From: Mariprofundus erugo
GTDB lineage: Bacteria; Pseudomonadota; Zetaproteobacteria; Mariprofundales; Mariprofundaceae
Reading direction: 5' to 3'
DNA: 64,000 nucleotides
NCBI RefSeq assembly: GCF_005818865.1
Contig: NZ_VBRY01000006.1
Location: forward strand, 62,001-126,000
The position numbers and the translations under genes were made by a program. Shown here piece after piece: positions 18,098 to 27,735 of this stretch. Below the pieces are notes generated by a model that saw only the letters and a program-made list of their open reading frames with translations, ran no database searches and was not told the origin of the DNA. Numbering within the stretch: position 1 is the stretch's first letter; every line of letters starts with the position of its first letter.

Positions 18098-21000
18098 ATG
18101 AAAAAAAAATTCACTCAGCCGGCAGGTCATCACCTGTTACAGAACATTATCGAAGAGGTGCCGATCCGTATCTTCTGGAAGGATCGCGAAGGTCGCTATC
18201 TCGGTTGTAATGCTCTTTTTGCCCGTGATGCCGGGTACTCCTCTGCGCACGAGCTGATCGGTAAAAATGACTTTGATATGGGCTGGCGGGAGCAGGCTGA
18301 GGCTTATCGGAGCGATGACTTTGCCGTGATGGCATCGGGTGAGCCAAAACTCGGATTCGAGGAGCCACAGACCACGCCGGATGGCCAGACCATCTGGCTG
18401 CGTACATCCAAGGTACCTCTGCGCAATGAGCAGCAGGAAATTTGCGGTATACTGGGTATCTATGACGATATTACAGCCCAAAAACAGGCTGAGCTTCTGT
18501 TGCAACAAACACGCAAGCGCCATGAGGAAGCCCAGCGTATCGCTCACCTTGGTCACTGGCGGCTGGATCTTCTGACCCGGGAGTTGCAGTGGTCGGATGA
18601 AGTGTTTCGCATGTTCGGTGTGCAGAAGGATGGATCTCACCCCACGTACGACAGCTTTCTGGCACTGGTACACCCGGATGATCGTGCCTATGTCGACCGC
18701 GCCTATCATGATTCGCTGAGCGGTGGCGGCTTCTACGATATCGAGCACCGGTTGTGTGTACATCCGGATGTGGTGATATGGGTGAATGAGCGTTGTGAAA
18801 CCACATACTCGGAGGATGGAACGCCGCTCTACTCGATTGGCACCGTTCTCGATATTACTGATCGTAAACGCATCGAAGAGCAGTTGCAGGACTCGGAGGC
18901 CCGTTTTCGCAATCTTGTTGAGCAGTCGCCACTGGCGATCCAGATTCTTTCAACCGATGGCGTGATCCTGCAGGTCAACCGTGCCTGGGAGCAGATGTGG
19001 AAGGTCCCGTTCGCGGCCCTGGCTGATTACAATATGCTTGCTGATCAGCAGCTTGTGGCGACGGGTGTGATGCCATTGCTGCAGCGGGCCTTTGCCGGTG
19101 AAGAGATCAGAATACCGGAGATGCAGTATGATCGGGAGGCAACGCCTGAGGTGCCCGGCTCCGGGGGGGACTTGTGGGTGAGGACCTATGCCTATCCACT
19201 CAGGGATGAGGCGGGTGCCGTCTGTGAAGTGGTGCTGGTTCAGGAGGATGTCAGTCTGCGCCGTCAGGTTGAAATCGAGTTGCGCGAATCACTGTCACTG
19301 CAGCAGGCGACGCTTGAGGCAACTGCAGATGGTATTCTGGTGGTCGGCAGCGATGGTAAATGGCGCGGCTATAATCAGAATTTTGTCGAGATGTGGAAAT
19401 TTACACCGGAGATTCTCGCCTCCGGCGATGATGAGCGTGCCCTGCAATATGTGCTCGACCAGCTGGTTGATCCACAGGCGTTTATCGATCGGGTGATGGC
19501 GCTCTATTCCCGCCCTGATGAGATCAGTCTTGATGAAATCTGTTTCTCCGACGGCAGGGTGTTCGAGCGCTATTCGAAGGCGCAGCGTATTGATGGTGCA
19601 ATCGTTGGCCGGGTGTGGAGCTTTCGCGATATTACAGACCGTTGTCGGGCGGAAGAGCGGTTGCGTGGCAGTGAGGAGCGTTTAAGGCTGGCGCTGGATG
19701 CGGCCAGACAGGCCTGGTTTGACCTTGATATTGTCAGTGGTGAGGTCGTCGTCAGCTCTGAATATGCCAGAATGATCGGTTACGAGCCGGGCGAATTTCA
19801 GACCAGCCTGCAAAACTGGCTGGACCATATCCATGAGGAAGATCGACCGGCAGTCGAGAGAGCACTGGCGAGGACGATGGATTCATGCGGTCCTGAATCC
19901 ATCGAATATCGCCGCCGCCGGGGCGATGGCGGTTGGGAGTGGATCCGCAGTGTTGGCGAGATCATCGAACGCGATCAGAGCGGCAAGCCGCTGCGGATGA
20001 TCGGGATTCATACCGATATCAATGCATACAAGCTGGCTGAGGCCGCCCTGAAAGGCAGTGAGGAGCGATTCGCGCTGGCCATGGCCGGGGCCAATGACGG
20101 GCTTTGGGACTGGGATTTGCAGACAGACGTTGTCTATTACTCGCCGCGCTGGTTTGGCATGCTGGGGTATGACGAGGATGAACTGCCGGCATCGATTGTT
20201 ACCTGGACGCAGCTGGTGCACCCTGATGACAAGGATCGGGTATTGGCCCGGGTCAGTGACTATCTGGAGGGAAGAGAAGGCACTTTCGAGGTGGAGATGC
20301 GCATGCTTCATAAGGACGGGCATGAAGTGTATGTGCTTTCCCGGGCCTCGAAGGTGGTGCGCGATGAGGATCGCCGTCCCGTGCGTCTGGTCGGTACCCA
20401 TGTTGATATTTCCGAGCGCAAGGCAGCAGAACGCAAGCTTGTTGAAAGTGAGCAGAGCTATCGGGGTATATTCAACAGTCTGCACGAAGCGGTCTACATA
20501 CTTGATGAAAAGGGTATATTCCTTGATGTGAACAGGGGCGCGGAGAAGATGTATGGTTTTCCGCGTGATTATTTTATCGGCAAGAATCCCGGTGATCTGT
20601 CGGTGCCAAACCGTAATGATATGGAGCAGGTGGCAGCACAGCTGCAGCTGGCGCTGCATGGTCAGCCGCAGAGTCTCGAGTTCTGGGCTTATAACAGTCG
20701 CGGGGAGGCGTTTCCCAAGGAGGTTCACCTCTATCCGGGTAACTATTTCGGTCGCCGGGTTGTCATTGCCGTGGCAACGGACATCAGTGAGCGCAAAAAG
20801 AGCGAGATGGCACTGCATGCCAGTGAGGAGCGCTTGCAGCTGGCTCAGGAGATCGGTCAGGTAGGGATCTGGGACTGGAATCCGCAAACCGGTGTGCTCT
20901 ACTGGACGGATCAGACCTTCAGGATGTTCGGTTACGAGCCGGGTGCGATTGAACCGACGTTCGAGCTCTTTTTACAGCATGTGCATCCGGATGACAGACA

Positions 21001-23497
21001 GATGCTGTATCATGCCGTGCAGGCAGCGCTCAGTCAGGGGGAAAAATATGATGTCGACTGTCGCTTTATGGACAGGGATGGTCATGAGTATGTGGCCTAT
21101 GCGCAGGGTCAGGTGATTTTCAGCGACGAAGGGCAGCCGGTGCGCATGCTCGGTACTTTTCAGGATATTACCGGTCGTAAACAGGTTGAGGGGGCACTGC
21201 AGCGGTCGGGCGCGTTTCTCGGTAAAATTTTCGACAATGCCTCCGAAGGTATCTCTGTCTGTCAGGCCTGTGATGAGTTTCCATATGTGCGCTTTACCTT
21301 GTGGAATGGTCGTATGACCGAGATGACCGGGTATACCATCGATCAGATCAATGAACTCGGCTGGTACCAGTCCATGTATCCGGAACCTGAGCAGCAGGCG
21401 CGTGCCATTGCCCGTATGGAGCGCATGCGCGAGGGTGATAACCTTACCGGTGAAGAGTGGGAGGTGACGACGGGAGCCGGCGAAAAACGGATCTTTTCCA
21501 TTTCCACATCGACCATTGTCACGGCGGAGGGGGAGCCGGCGGTGGTTGGGCTGATGCATGATGTCACCGAACGCAAACAGACTGCCGAGGCGCTGATTCA
21601 GGCGGCGGAGTTTCGTGGCAAGCTGATGGATCAGGCTTCCGAGGGTATTGTGCTCTGGCGACCGCAGGCGAGTGGTGAGCCGGAGTTTATCAGCTGGAAC
21701 CCGCGCATGCAGGAAATTACCGGCTATACGCAGGAGGAGATCAACCGGCTGGGCTGGTTGCGTACGATTTATGCCAGCGAGTCAGAGCGTGACAAGGCTG
21801 GCAAAACGATGCGGATGGTGCTGGCCGGTGATATCAACAGAGGTGAGGATTTTGAGATTGTCACCCGGCAGGGGGAGAGGCGTCATGTTCATATCTCCTC
21901 TTCACTGGTCGCAGGTTCACAGCGTGAGCAGTGTGTGCTGGCTGTGGTTCAGGATATCACCGAAAGCAAGCGTCAGCAGGCTTTGCTTGAGGCCAGTCGC
22001 AAGCGCTTCAGTACATTGTTTGACTCTTCCAGTGATGCAATATTTATTCTCGATACCACGGGTAAATTTATCGACGTCAATAAAACGGCCTATACCCGTC
22101 TGGGTTACAGCAAGGATGAGATGCTGGCGATGCATGTGGCCGAACTGGATCCGCCAGAATTTGCTGTCATGGTGCCGGATCGTATGGCGAAGCTGGTCCA
22201 GACCGGCTATGCGGTTTTTGAATCGGCGCATTACAGGGCGGATGGCACGATTATGCCGGTGGAGATTAATGCCCGCCTGATTGAGCTGGACGAACAAAAC
22301 GTGATTCTGAGTGTCATTCGCGATATCAGTGAGCGCAAGGAGTTTGAAGAGCAGCTACGGCAATCGCAGAAAATGGAGGCGATTGGTACGCTGGTGGGCG
22401 GCATTGCCCACGACTTTAATAATATGCTGGCGGCCATGCAGGGGAATATCTACCTGGCCAGAATGGAGATGGAGCCGTGCTCCATGGCCAGTGAGCGGCT
22501 GAATAATATCGAGAAGCTGGGGGAGCGTGCCGCTGAGATGGTGCAGCAGCTGCTGACCTTTGCCCGCAGGGATGCGGTATCACGGCGCAATCTGGTGCTG
22601 AACAGCTTTATGAAAGAGGCCTATAAGCTGGCCAGTGCCGCCATCCCGGAGAATATCGATCATCATAGTTCGGTGTGCGATGAGTTGTTGGTGATTCATG
22701 GCGATGCCACTCAGCTGCAGCAGGTGTTGATGAATTTGCTGAATAATGCTGTGGATGCGGTGGCCGGGGTTGCAGCTCCCGGGATCCGCTGTGCATTGAC
22801 CGCTTATCAGGCCGACAGGGAGTTTGCCGAGCGGCACCCGGAACTGGCTGTGGATCAGTTTGCCTGTATCACTGTTGCCGATAATGGTCATGGCATTGCA
22901 CCGGATGCGATGGCCAAGATCTTTGAGCCGTTTTATACAACCAAAGAGGTGGGCAAGGGGACGGGGCTTGGCCTGGCGATGCTGTACGGTGCGGTTCAGA
23001 ATCATGGTGGCGTTGTTGAGGTAGAGAGTCAGCCGGGCCGGGGGACATCGTTCTCGATCTATCTGCCGTTGATGGAGGATTCGGAAGCGGCGGGTGAAGC
23101 AGGTAAATCTGTTTGCGGAGGTGGACACAGCGAGACCATATTGCTGGTCGATGATGAGGTCAGTGTGCTGGAGACCACCTGTGAGGTGCTTGAGAGCATG
23201 GGCTACAGGGTGCTGACTGCCAGCAATGGTGAAGAGGCGTTTGCTCTGTTTATGGCGCATGCCGGGGAGGTTGATCTGATTATCTCCGATGTGGTGATGC
23301 CAAAAATGGGCGGGGTCGAGTTGCTCCGGTCAGTCAGGAGGTACAATGAGCAACTGCCGTTCATGCTGGTGACCGGTTATGATCGGGATCATGTGATTGG
23401 TGTCGGTGCGCCGGGTAATCACTGTCAGATACTTAACAAGCCATTTAACTTTGATGTGCTCTCTCGCTCAATCCAGAGTCTGGTCAGGCATGGCTGA
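18098..23497 (+). CDS. Giant soluble hybrid histidine kinase with eleven PAS domains
   Basis: A 1799-residue hybrid sensor kinase. By reading DIT/DIS-E/D-RK domain endings I count eleven successive PAS/PAC units filling about residues 10-1420, several of the PAS_3 type (LVHPDD, HVHPDD). A HisKA domain follows with phospho-acceptor His1438 in GGIAHDFNN, then the ATPase with VADNGHGI and KGTGLGLAM, and a receiver domain with Asp1731 in IISDVVMP. No membrane segment or signal peptide is visible, so sensing is intracellular. No response-regulator partner is adjacent. AAGGGG lies a few bases before the ATG. The ligand is unknown; PAS stacks often sense redox, oxygen or small molecules. Confidence 0.93.
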   Translation: MKKKFTQPAGHHLLQNIIEEVPIRIFWKDREGRYLGCNALFARDAGYSSAHELIGKNDFDMGWREQAEAYRSDDFAVMASGEPKLGFEEPQTTPDGQTIWLRTSKVPLRNEQQEICGILGIYDDITAQKQAELLLQQTRKRHEEAQRIAHLGHWRLDLLTRELQWSDEVFRMFGVQKDGSHPTYDSFLALVHPDDRAYVDRAYHDSLSGGGFYDIEHRLCVHPDVVIWVNERCETTYSEDGTPLYSIGTVLDITDRKRIEEQLQDSEARFRNLVEQSPLAIQILSTDGVILQVNRAWEQMWKVPFAALADYNMLADQQLVATGVMPLLQRAFAGEEIRIPEMQYDREATPEVPGSGGDLWVRTYAYPLRDEAGAVCEVVLVQEDVSLRRQVEIELRESLSLQQATLEATADGILVVGSDGKWRGYNQNFVEMWKFTPEILASGDDERALQYVLDQLVDPQAFIDRVMALYSRPDEISLDEICFSDGRVFERYSKAQRIDGAIVGRVWSFRDITDRCRAEERLRGSEERLRLALDAARQAWFDLDIVSGEVVVSSEYARMIGYEPGEFQTSLQNWLDHIHEEDRPAVERALARTMDSCGPESIEYRRRRGDGGWEWIRSVGEIIERDQSGKPLRMIGIHTDINAYKLAEAALKGSEERFALAMAGANDGLWDWDLQTDVVYYSPRWFGMLGYDEDELPASIVTWTQLVHPDDKDRVLARVSDYLEGREGTFEVEMRMLHKDGHEVYVLSRASKVVRDEDRRPVRLVGTHVDISERKAAERKLVESEQSYRGIFNSLHEAVYILDEKGIFLDVNRGAEKMYGFPRDYFIGKNPGDLSVPNRNDMEQVAAQLQLALHGQPQSLEFWAYNSRGEAFPKEVHLYPGNYFGRRVVIAVATDISERKKSEMALHASEERLQLAQEIGQVGIWDWNPQTGVLYWTDQTFRMFGYEPGAIEPTFELFLQHVHPDDRQMLYHAVQAALSQGEKYDVDCRFMDRDGHEYVAYAQGQVIFSDEGQPVRMLGTFQDITGRKQVEGALQRSGAFLGKIFDNASEGISVCQACDEFPYVRFTLWNGRMTEMTGYTIDQINELGWYQSMYPEPEQQARAIARMERMREGDNLTGEEWEVTTGAGEKRIFSISTSTIVTAEGEPAVVGLMHDVTERKQTAEALIQAAEFRGKLMDQASEGIVLWRPQASGEPEFISWNPRMQEITGYTQEEINRLGWLRTIYASESERDKAGKTMRMVLAGDINRGEDFEIVTRQGERRHVHISSSLVAGSQREQCVLAVVQDITESKRQQALLEASRKRFSTLFDSSSDAIFILDTTGKFIDVNKTAYTRLGYSKDEMLAMHVAELDPPEFAVMVPDRMAKLVQTGYAVFESAHYRADGTIMPVEINARLIELDEQNVILSVIRDISERKEFEEQLRQSQKMEAIGTLVGGIAHDFNNMLAAMQGNIYLARMEMEPCSMASERLNNIEKLGERAAEMVQQLLTFARRDAVSRRNLVLNSFMKEAYKLASAAIPENIDHHSSVCDELLVIHGDATQLQQVLMNLLNNAVDAVAGVAAPGIRCALTAYQADREFAERHPELAVDQFACITVADNGHGIAPDAMAKIFEPFYTTKEVGKGTGLGLAMLYGAVQNHGGVVEVESQPGRGTSFSIYLPLMEDSEAAGEAGKSVCGGGHSETILLVDDEVSVLETTCEVLESMGYRVLTASNGEEAFALFMAHAGEVDLIISDVVMPKMGGVELLRSVRRYNEQLPFMLVTGYDRDHVIGVGAPGNHCQILNKPFNFDVLSRSIQSLVRHG

Positions 23498-23602
23498 TGT
23501 GTCCGCGATTCCGTGCGGGCCATGGACGGACGCCACAATCCGGCAGGATGGCCGGATTGGACGGCTCTGCCGCCGCCAGGTGAGCTGCAGGATGCGGCGA
23601 GT

Positions 23603-23630
23603 CAAATCAGACACATAAGTGTTTGATTTG
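23603..23630 (+). other. Twelve-base-pair hairpin
   Basis: CAAATCAGACAC and GTGTTTGATTTG pair over all twelve positions on the plus-strand RNA (one G-U) around an ATAA loop. No T run follows, so it is not a standard terminator for the upstream kinase gene. Confidence 0.6.
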
Positions 23631-23734
23631 TAAGCAAAGGGAAAATGACTCGGGCATCATACCCTCGCCCTGCGGGCTGCCGTTGGCCGTCCAATCGGCT
23701 TCCTGCCTCTTTGTCACGCTTTTGCTTTTGCGGA

Positions 23735-23770
23735 CTGATTTTTGCCAGGAGGGCAATAAATCAGCATCTC
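23735..23770 (+). repeat. Dispersed hairpin element, copy 1
   Basis: The copy begins CTGATTTTTGCCAGGAGGGC and continues to a downstream AAATCAG that pairs with the initial CTGATTT; an inner TTGCC/GGCAA stem closes an AGGAG loop. The first 21 bases are identical to copy 2 at 48160-48180, and a diverged copy lies at 62970-63001. Here it is also bracketed by CGGACT (23731-23736) and AGTCCG (23778-23783). Confidence 0.7.
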
Positions 23771-23826
23771 CCTTGTTAGTCCGGAATAGCCGTGGAGTCC
23801 GGCTCGCTTTATGGTGTGATGATACT

Positions 23827-23855
23827 CTGTCATGGCTATCCGGACTTGCTATATT
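23827..23855 (+). promoter_or_regulatory. Candidate sigma-70 promoter of rpsB-tsf
   Basis: CTGTCA (23827-23832) and TATATT (23850-23855) are 17 bases apart, each matching four or five of six consensus bases. This would give a leader of about 120 bases before rpsB. Confidence 0.5.
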
Positions 23856-23861
23856 CGCACT

Positions 23862-23985
23862 CTTTCGTTAGAAACCGCGCCCGCTCGAACGGGCGAATTC
23901 GCACACGGACTGATCCATTGTGCCCTGTCTTTAAGCAGACCGGGTGACAGACCGTGGAGGAATAACTTAAACAACTGGAGAAAAC
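23862..23985 (+). ncRNA. rpsB 5' leader with a stable hairpin (possible S2 autoregulatory site)
   Basis: The presumed leader contains CGCCCG/CGGGCG (23878-23895, six-base stem, six-base loop). A GC-rich segment follows before the ribosome site (CTGGAGAAAAC). In gammaproteobacteria S2 represses its own operon by binding the rpsB leader; a comparable site here is plausible but unproven from sequence alone. Confidence 0.35.
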
Positions 23986-24750
23986 ATGTCTCAATTTACC
24001 ATGAAGCAGCTGCTTGAAGCCGGCGTACATTTCGGTCATCAGACCCGTCGCTGGAACCCTAAGATGGCTCCGTATATCTTCGGAAGCCGTAACGGCATTC
24101 ACATTATTGACCTGCAGAAAACCCTGCGTATGGCGAACGAAGCCTATACATTCATGCAGGAGCTGGCAGCAGCCGGTGGTCGCGTACTTTATGTTGGTAC
24201 CAAGCGTCAGGCGCGTGAAGCGATCAAGGAAGAAGCTTGCCGTGCAGGCCAGTTTTATATCAATCACCGCTGGCTGGGCGGCACCCTCACCAACTTCACC
24301 ACTGTACAGCAGTCTGTACGCAAGATGAAAGATCTGCAGCGCCAGAAGGACGAGGGCGTATTTGAGCTGCTGACCAAGAAGGAAGCACTGCAGATGCAGC
24401 GTGAGCTGGACAAGCTTGAGCGCTCTCTCGGCGGTATCAAGGACATGGTTAACCTGCCGGACTGTCTGTTTGTTGTTGACGTTCGCAAGGAAGAGCTGGC
24501 TATCAAGGAAGCACAGAAGCTGGGAATCCCGGTTGTTGCTGTTGTCGATACCAACTGCTGCCCGACCGGCATTGATTACATCATTCCGGGTAATGATGAC
24601 GCAATCCGTGCTGTTCGTCTGTTCTGCAGCAAGATTGGTGACGCCCTGCTGGAGGGCTCCGAATCATGGCATATCGAAAATTCCGAGGATGGTGCGGATA
24701 TCGTGGAAGCAATGGCAGTGGCAGAAGCAGTCGCTGTTGATGCAGCCTGA
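23986..24750 (+). CDS. rpsB: 30S ribosomal protein S2
   Basis: A 254-residue S2, a late-assembling small-subunit protein needed with S1 for mRNA binding. The N-terminus [20 protein letters not shown] and the [24 protein letters not shown] and [21 protein letters not shown] segments are diagnostic. CTGGAG sits five bases before the ATG. Followed after 42 bases by tsf, the universal pairing. Confidence 0.98.
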   Translation: MSQFTMKQLLEAGVHFGHQTRRWNPKMAPYIFGSRNGIHIIDLQKTLRMANEAYTFMQELAAAGGRVLYVGTKRQAREAIKEEACRAGQFYINHRWLGGTLTNFTTVQQSVRKMKDLQRQKDEGVFELLTKKEALQMQRELDKLERSLGGIKDMVNLPDCLFVVDVRKEELAIKEAQKLGIPVVAVVDTNCCPTGIDYIIPGNDDAIRAVRLFCSKIGDALLEGSESWHIENSEDGADIVEAMAVAEAVAVDAA

Positions 24751-24792
24751 TCTGCCCCGGATAAACTAAATACTGAATACGGAGAGTTGTGA

Positions 24793-25668
24793 ATGAGCCA
24801 GATTACGGCTGCAGATGTAAAAAAACTACGTGAAATCAGTGGCGCAGGCATGATGGACTGCAAGAAGGCGCTGAGCGAGACCAACGGTGATATCGATGCG
24901 GCAGTGGATTTTCTGCGCAAGAAAGGCCTTGCTGCTGCGTCCAAGAAGGCCGGTCGCGTTGCTGCTGAAGGCGTGGTGACCGTTGCTACCGACGGCAATA
25001 TCGGTGTTGTGCTGGAAGTGAACTCCGAGACCGATTTCGTGAGCAAGAACGACCAGTTTGTCGGTTTTGTGAACAAGCTTGCTGCAATTATTATTCGTGA
25101 GAATCCTGCTGATGTGGCTGCACTCAATGCACTGCCTTTCGATGCAGAGTTCAATGTTGAACAGGCTCTTTCCCAGCTGATCGCAACGATCGGTGAGAAC
25201 ATGAGCATCCGTCGCTTTGAGCGTGCTGAAGCGGCCGGCACTGTTGCAACCTATGTGCATGGCGCTGGCAAGATCGGTGTGCTGCTCTCCTTTGACAAGG
25301 AAGTGGATGCAGAGCTGGCACGCGGTGTGGCGATGCATGTGGCTGCGGCAAATCCAAGATTCATCAGCCGTGATGATGTGGATGAGGCGAGTGTTGAGCG
25401 TGAGCGTCAGGTTCTCAGTGAGCGTGCCATTGCAAGTGGCAAGCCAGAGGCGATTGTAGACAAGATCGTTCTGGGTCAGCTGGGCAAGTTCTATTCAGAC
25501 GTTTGTCTGCTTGAGCAGGACTTCGTTATGGATACCGACAAGAAAGTCGGCGCTGCTCTTGGCGGTGCGACCGTTGTGACCATGGCCCGCTTCCAGCTGG
25601 GTGAAGGTATCGAGAAGAAGGAAGAGGACTTTGCTGCTGAGGTTGCTGCTCAGGTGCAGGGGCTCTGA
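24793..25668 (+). CDS. tsf: Translation elongation factor Ts
   Basis: A 291-residue guanine-nucleotide exchange factor for EF-Tu. The N-terminal UBA-like module holds [16 protein letters not shown], and the core has the TDFV motif ([13 protein letters not shown], around residue 77). The dimerisation region and C-terminal module are complete, and length matches the E. coli protein (283). GGAGAG precedes the ATG. It is co-transcribed with rpsB and followed five bases later by pyrH. Confidence 0.98.
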   Translation: MSQITAADVKKLREISGAGMMDCKKALSETNGDIDAAVDFLRKKGLAAASKKAGRVAAEGVVTVATDGNIGVVLEVNSETDFVSKNDQFVGFVNKLAAIIIRENPADVAALNALPFDAEFNVEQALSQLIATIGENMSIRRFERAEAAGTVATYVHGAGKIGVLLSFDKEVDAELARGVAMHVAAANPRFISRDDVDEASVERERQVLSERAIASGKPEAIVDKIVLGQLGKFYSDVCLLEQDFVMDTDKKVGAALGGATVVTMARFQLGEGIEKKEEDFAAEVAAQVQGL

Positions 25669-25673
25669 AAGCG

Positions 25674-26432
25674 ATGAGTACTGCTGCTGACGACGTCGTT
25701 GTCGGACAACAGGTGAAGCAGCACCCGTATAAACGGGTGCTGCTCAAACTCTCCGGTGAAGTGCTGATGGGCGATACCGCATTCGGTATTGATGCGGATA
25801 CGATCAGCCGTCTGGCAGTCGAGCTGATTGAAGTACAGGCTTCCGGTGTCGACCTTGCGATCGTGATCGGTGGCGGCAATATCTTCCGCGGTATGAGTGG
25901 AACTGCTTCCGGTATGGATCGCGCCAGTGCTGACTATATGGGCATGCTTGCAACCATGATGAATTCGATTGCGCTTCAGGATGCGATTGAGCGTCAGGGT
26001 GGCACCGTACGTGTGATTTCAGCCTTGCATATCAAGGAAATTGCAGAGCCTTATATTCGTCGCCGTGCAGTGCGTCACCTGGAAAAAGGCCGTATTCTTA
26101 TATTCGCAGCCGGTACAGGTAATCCTTACTTCACTACAGATACGGCCGCAAGTCTCCGTGCTATGGAGATTCAGGCTGATGCCGTGCTGAAGGGAACCAA
26201 GGTGGATGGTGTCTACACCGCCGACCCTGTACGCAATCCGGATGCAAAGAAATATGAAACATTGACCTTCACCGAGGCATTGAGCAAACGACTCGGTGTG
26301 ATGGACGCAACGGCTATGTCACTTTGCCGTGACAATCATATGCCGATCGTTGTTTTTGATGTGACAACGCCTGGCCAGATGCTGAAGGCAGTGTCGGGCG
26401 AGGCCGTAGGTACACTGGTTCAGGAGAATTGA
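25674..26432 (+). CDS. pyrH: UMP kinase
   Basis: A 252-residue hexameric UMP kinase of the amino-acid kinase fold, making UDP for RNA, DNA and cell-envelope precursors. [21 protein letters not shown] and the substrate loop [12 protein letters not shown] are present, as is [11 protein letters not shown] ~15-residue N-terminal extension relative to E. coli PyrH (241) precedes [11 protein letters not shown]. Position between tsf and frr is canonical. Confidence 0.97.
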   Translation: MSTAADDVVVGQQVKQHPYKRVLLKLSGEVLMGDTAFGIDADTISRLAVELIEVQASGVDLAIVIGGGNIFRGMSGTASGMDRASADYMGMLATMMNSIALQDAIERQGGTVRVISALHIKEIAEPYIRRRAVRHLEKGRILIFAAGTGNPYFTTDTAASLRAMEIQADAVLKGTKVDGVYTADPVRNPDAKKYETLTFTEALSKRLGVMDATAMSLCRDNHMPIVVFDVTTPGQMLKAVSGEAVGTLVQEN

Positions 26433-26434
26433 AA

Positions 26435-26980
26435 ATGGCAGATACACTGGAATCCAGAATGCAGAAATCGATTGCAGCACTGAAATCAGAGCTGGCAACG
26501 ATTCGTACAGGACGTGCCAATGCGGCACTGCTTGATCATGTCACAGTTCCTTACTATGGCACAGAGGTTCCATTCACCCAGGTGGGTAATATCTCGGTTC
26601 CGGAGCCACGGGTGCTGATGATTACGCCTTGGGAAAAATCGTTGATCTCGGCGATTGAAAAAGCCATTCTTAAATCTGATCTTGGCCTGAATCCGACCAG
26701 CGATGGTGATGTTGTTCGTCTGATTCTTCCCGAACTGACCGAAGATCGCCGTAAGGACCTGGTGAAGCAGGTTCGAACTGTCGGTGAGAAGGGTAAGGTC
26801 TCTATTCGCAACATTCGTCGTGACGCCAATGACGAAGTGAAAAAACAGGTGAAGGACGAAGGTCTTTCTGAAGACGAGAGCAAGCGCCTGCAGGACAGAA
26901 TTCAGAAGACGACTGACAAGTTTATTGCTGAAGTCGATCATATTATCGAGCATAAAGAACGCGAAATACTGACGGTTTGA
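26435..26980 (+). CDS. frr: Ribosome recycling factor
   Basis: A 181-residue RRF that, with EF-G, splits post-termination ribosomes. The conserved N-terminal stretch with TIRTGRAN, the VPYYGTEVPFTQVGNIS region and the C-terminal IRRDANDEVKK helix are visible. ATG 26435 is preceded by AGGAG at eight bases; the frame has an earlier TTG overlapping the pyrH stop, which is unlikely to be used. Ends one base into uppS. Confidence 0.97.
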   Translation: MADTLESRMQKSIAALKSELATIRTGRANAALLDHVTVPYYGTEVPFTQVGNISVPEPRVLMITPWEKSLISAIEKAILKSDLGLNPTSDGDVVRLILPELTEDRRKDLVKQVRTVGEKGKVSIRNIRRDANDEVKKQVKDEGLSEDESKRLQDRIQKTTDKFIAEVDHIIEHKEREILTV

Positions 26981-27735
26981 TGGCTTTGTCCACTCAGATG
27001 GGCATGCAAAAGCTGCCGAATCATGTCGGTATTATCATGGATGGAAATGGACGCTGGGCCCGGGCTCAGGGTAAGCCGCGCCTTGAAGGTCATCAGAAGG
27101 GTGCGGAAGTTGCCCGGGACGTAGTCGGCTGGGCCAGAGAGCAAGGTATCCGTCAGCTTTCGCTTTATGCTTTTTCAACCGAAAACTGGGAGCGCCCCAA
27201 GCTTGAGGTCCGTGGTCTGATGGGGCTGCTCGCCATGATGTTGCCACGAAGCCTGCCTGATATGCAGAAGCACGATATTCGCTTTCGTGTGCTTGGTGAT
27301 ATATCGCCGCTGCCGGGTAGTGCCAGGCGCGCCGTTGAGGCTGCCTGTGAGAAAACCGCAGGCAATCGTGGAATGGATCTGATTCTCTGCCTGAACTATG
27401 GCGGCCAGCAGGAAATTGTTGCCGCTGTGAGAGAGGCTGCCCGCTGGGCAGCTGCTCAAAGTGATACGGATGCTGCACTTGCCTCGCTGACCCCCGATAT
27501 GTTCCGTTCCATGATGTGGCGTCACGATGTGGAGCCTGTTGACCTGCTGATCCGTACCGGCGGTGAAAAGCGCATTTCCAATTTTCATCTCTGGGATGCG
27601 GCTTATGCCGAGCTCTATTTTACGGATGTGCTTTGGCCTGACTTTACCAGCGCAGAGTTGCAGGCTGCTCTTGATGATTATGCCGGGCGGGAGCGCCGTT
27701 TTGGCCTGACCAGCGAGCAGACCAGCGGTGAGTGA
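26980..27735 (+). CDS. uppS: (2Z,6E)-farnesyl diphosphate-type undecaprenyl diphosphate synthase
   Basis: A 251-residue cis-prenyltransferase making undecaprenyl diphosphate, the carrier for peptidoglycan and O-antigen units. The catalytic P-loop IIMDGNGRWA is near residues 18-27 (Asp21), followed by LSLYAFSTENW and the C-terminal LIRTGGEKRISNFHLWD and ELYFTDVLWPDF. ATG 26980 overlaps the frr stop by one base. It overlaps cdsA, and isoprenoid supply gene dxr follows. Confidence 0.97.
   Translation: MALSTQMGMQKLPNHVGIIMDGNGRWARAQGKPRLEGHQKGAEVARDVVGWAREQGIRQLSLYAFSTENWERPKLEVRGLMGLLAMMLPRSLPDMQKHDIRFRVLGDISPLPGSARRAVEAACEKTAGNRGMDLILCLNYGGQQEIVAAVREAARWAAAQSDTDAALASLTPDMFRSMMWRHDVEPVDLLIRTGGEKRISNFHLWDAAYAELYFTDVLWPDFTSAELQAALDDYAGRERRFGLTSEQTSGE

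Larger units (their letters stand above)
23498..23826. other. Gene-free segment rich in nested inverted repeats
   Basis: No open frame with a credible start and family signal is seen between the kinase stop and the rpsB promoter. The stretch contains a nine-base-stem hairpin (23536-23559), an eleven-base long-range inverted repeat (GATTGGACGGC at 23555-23565 with its perfect complement at 23686-23696), a twelve-base-stem hairpin (23603-23630), a dispersed hairpin element (23735-23764) and a 13/14-base inverted repeat (23778-23791 with 23834-23846). It looks like the remains of a small non-coding element, but that is inference. Confidence 0.6.
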
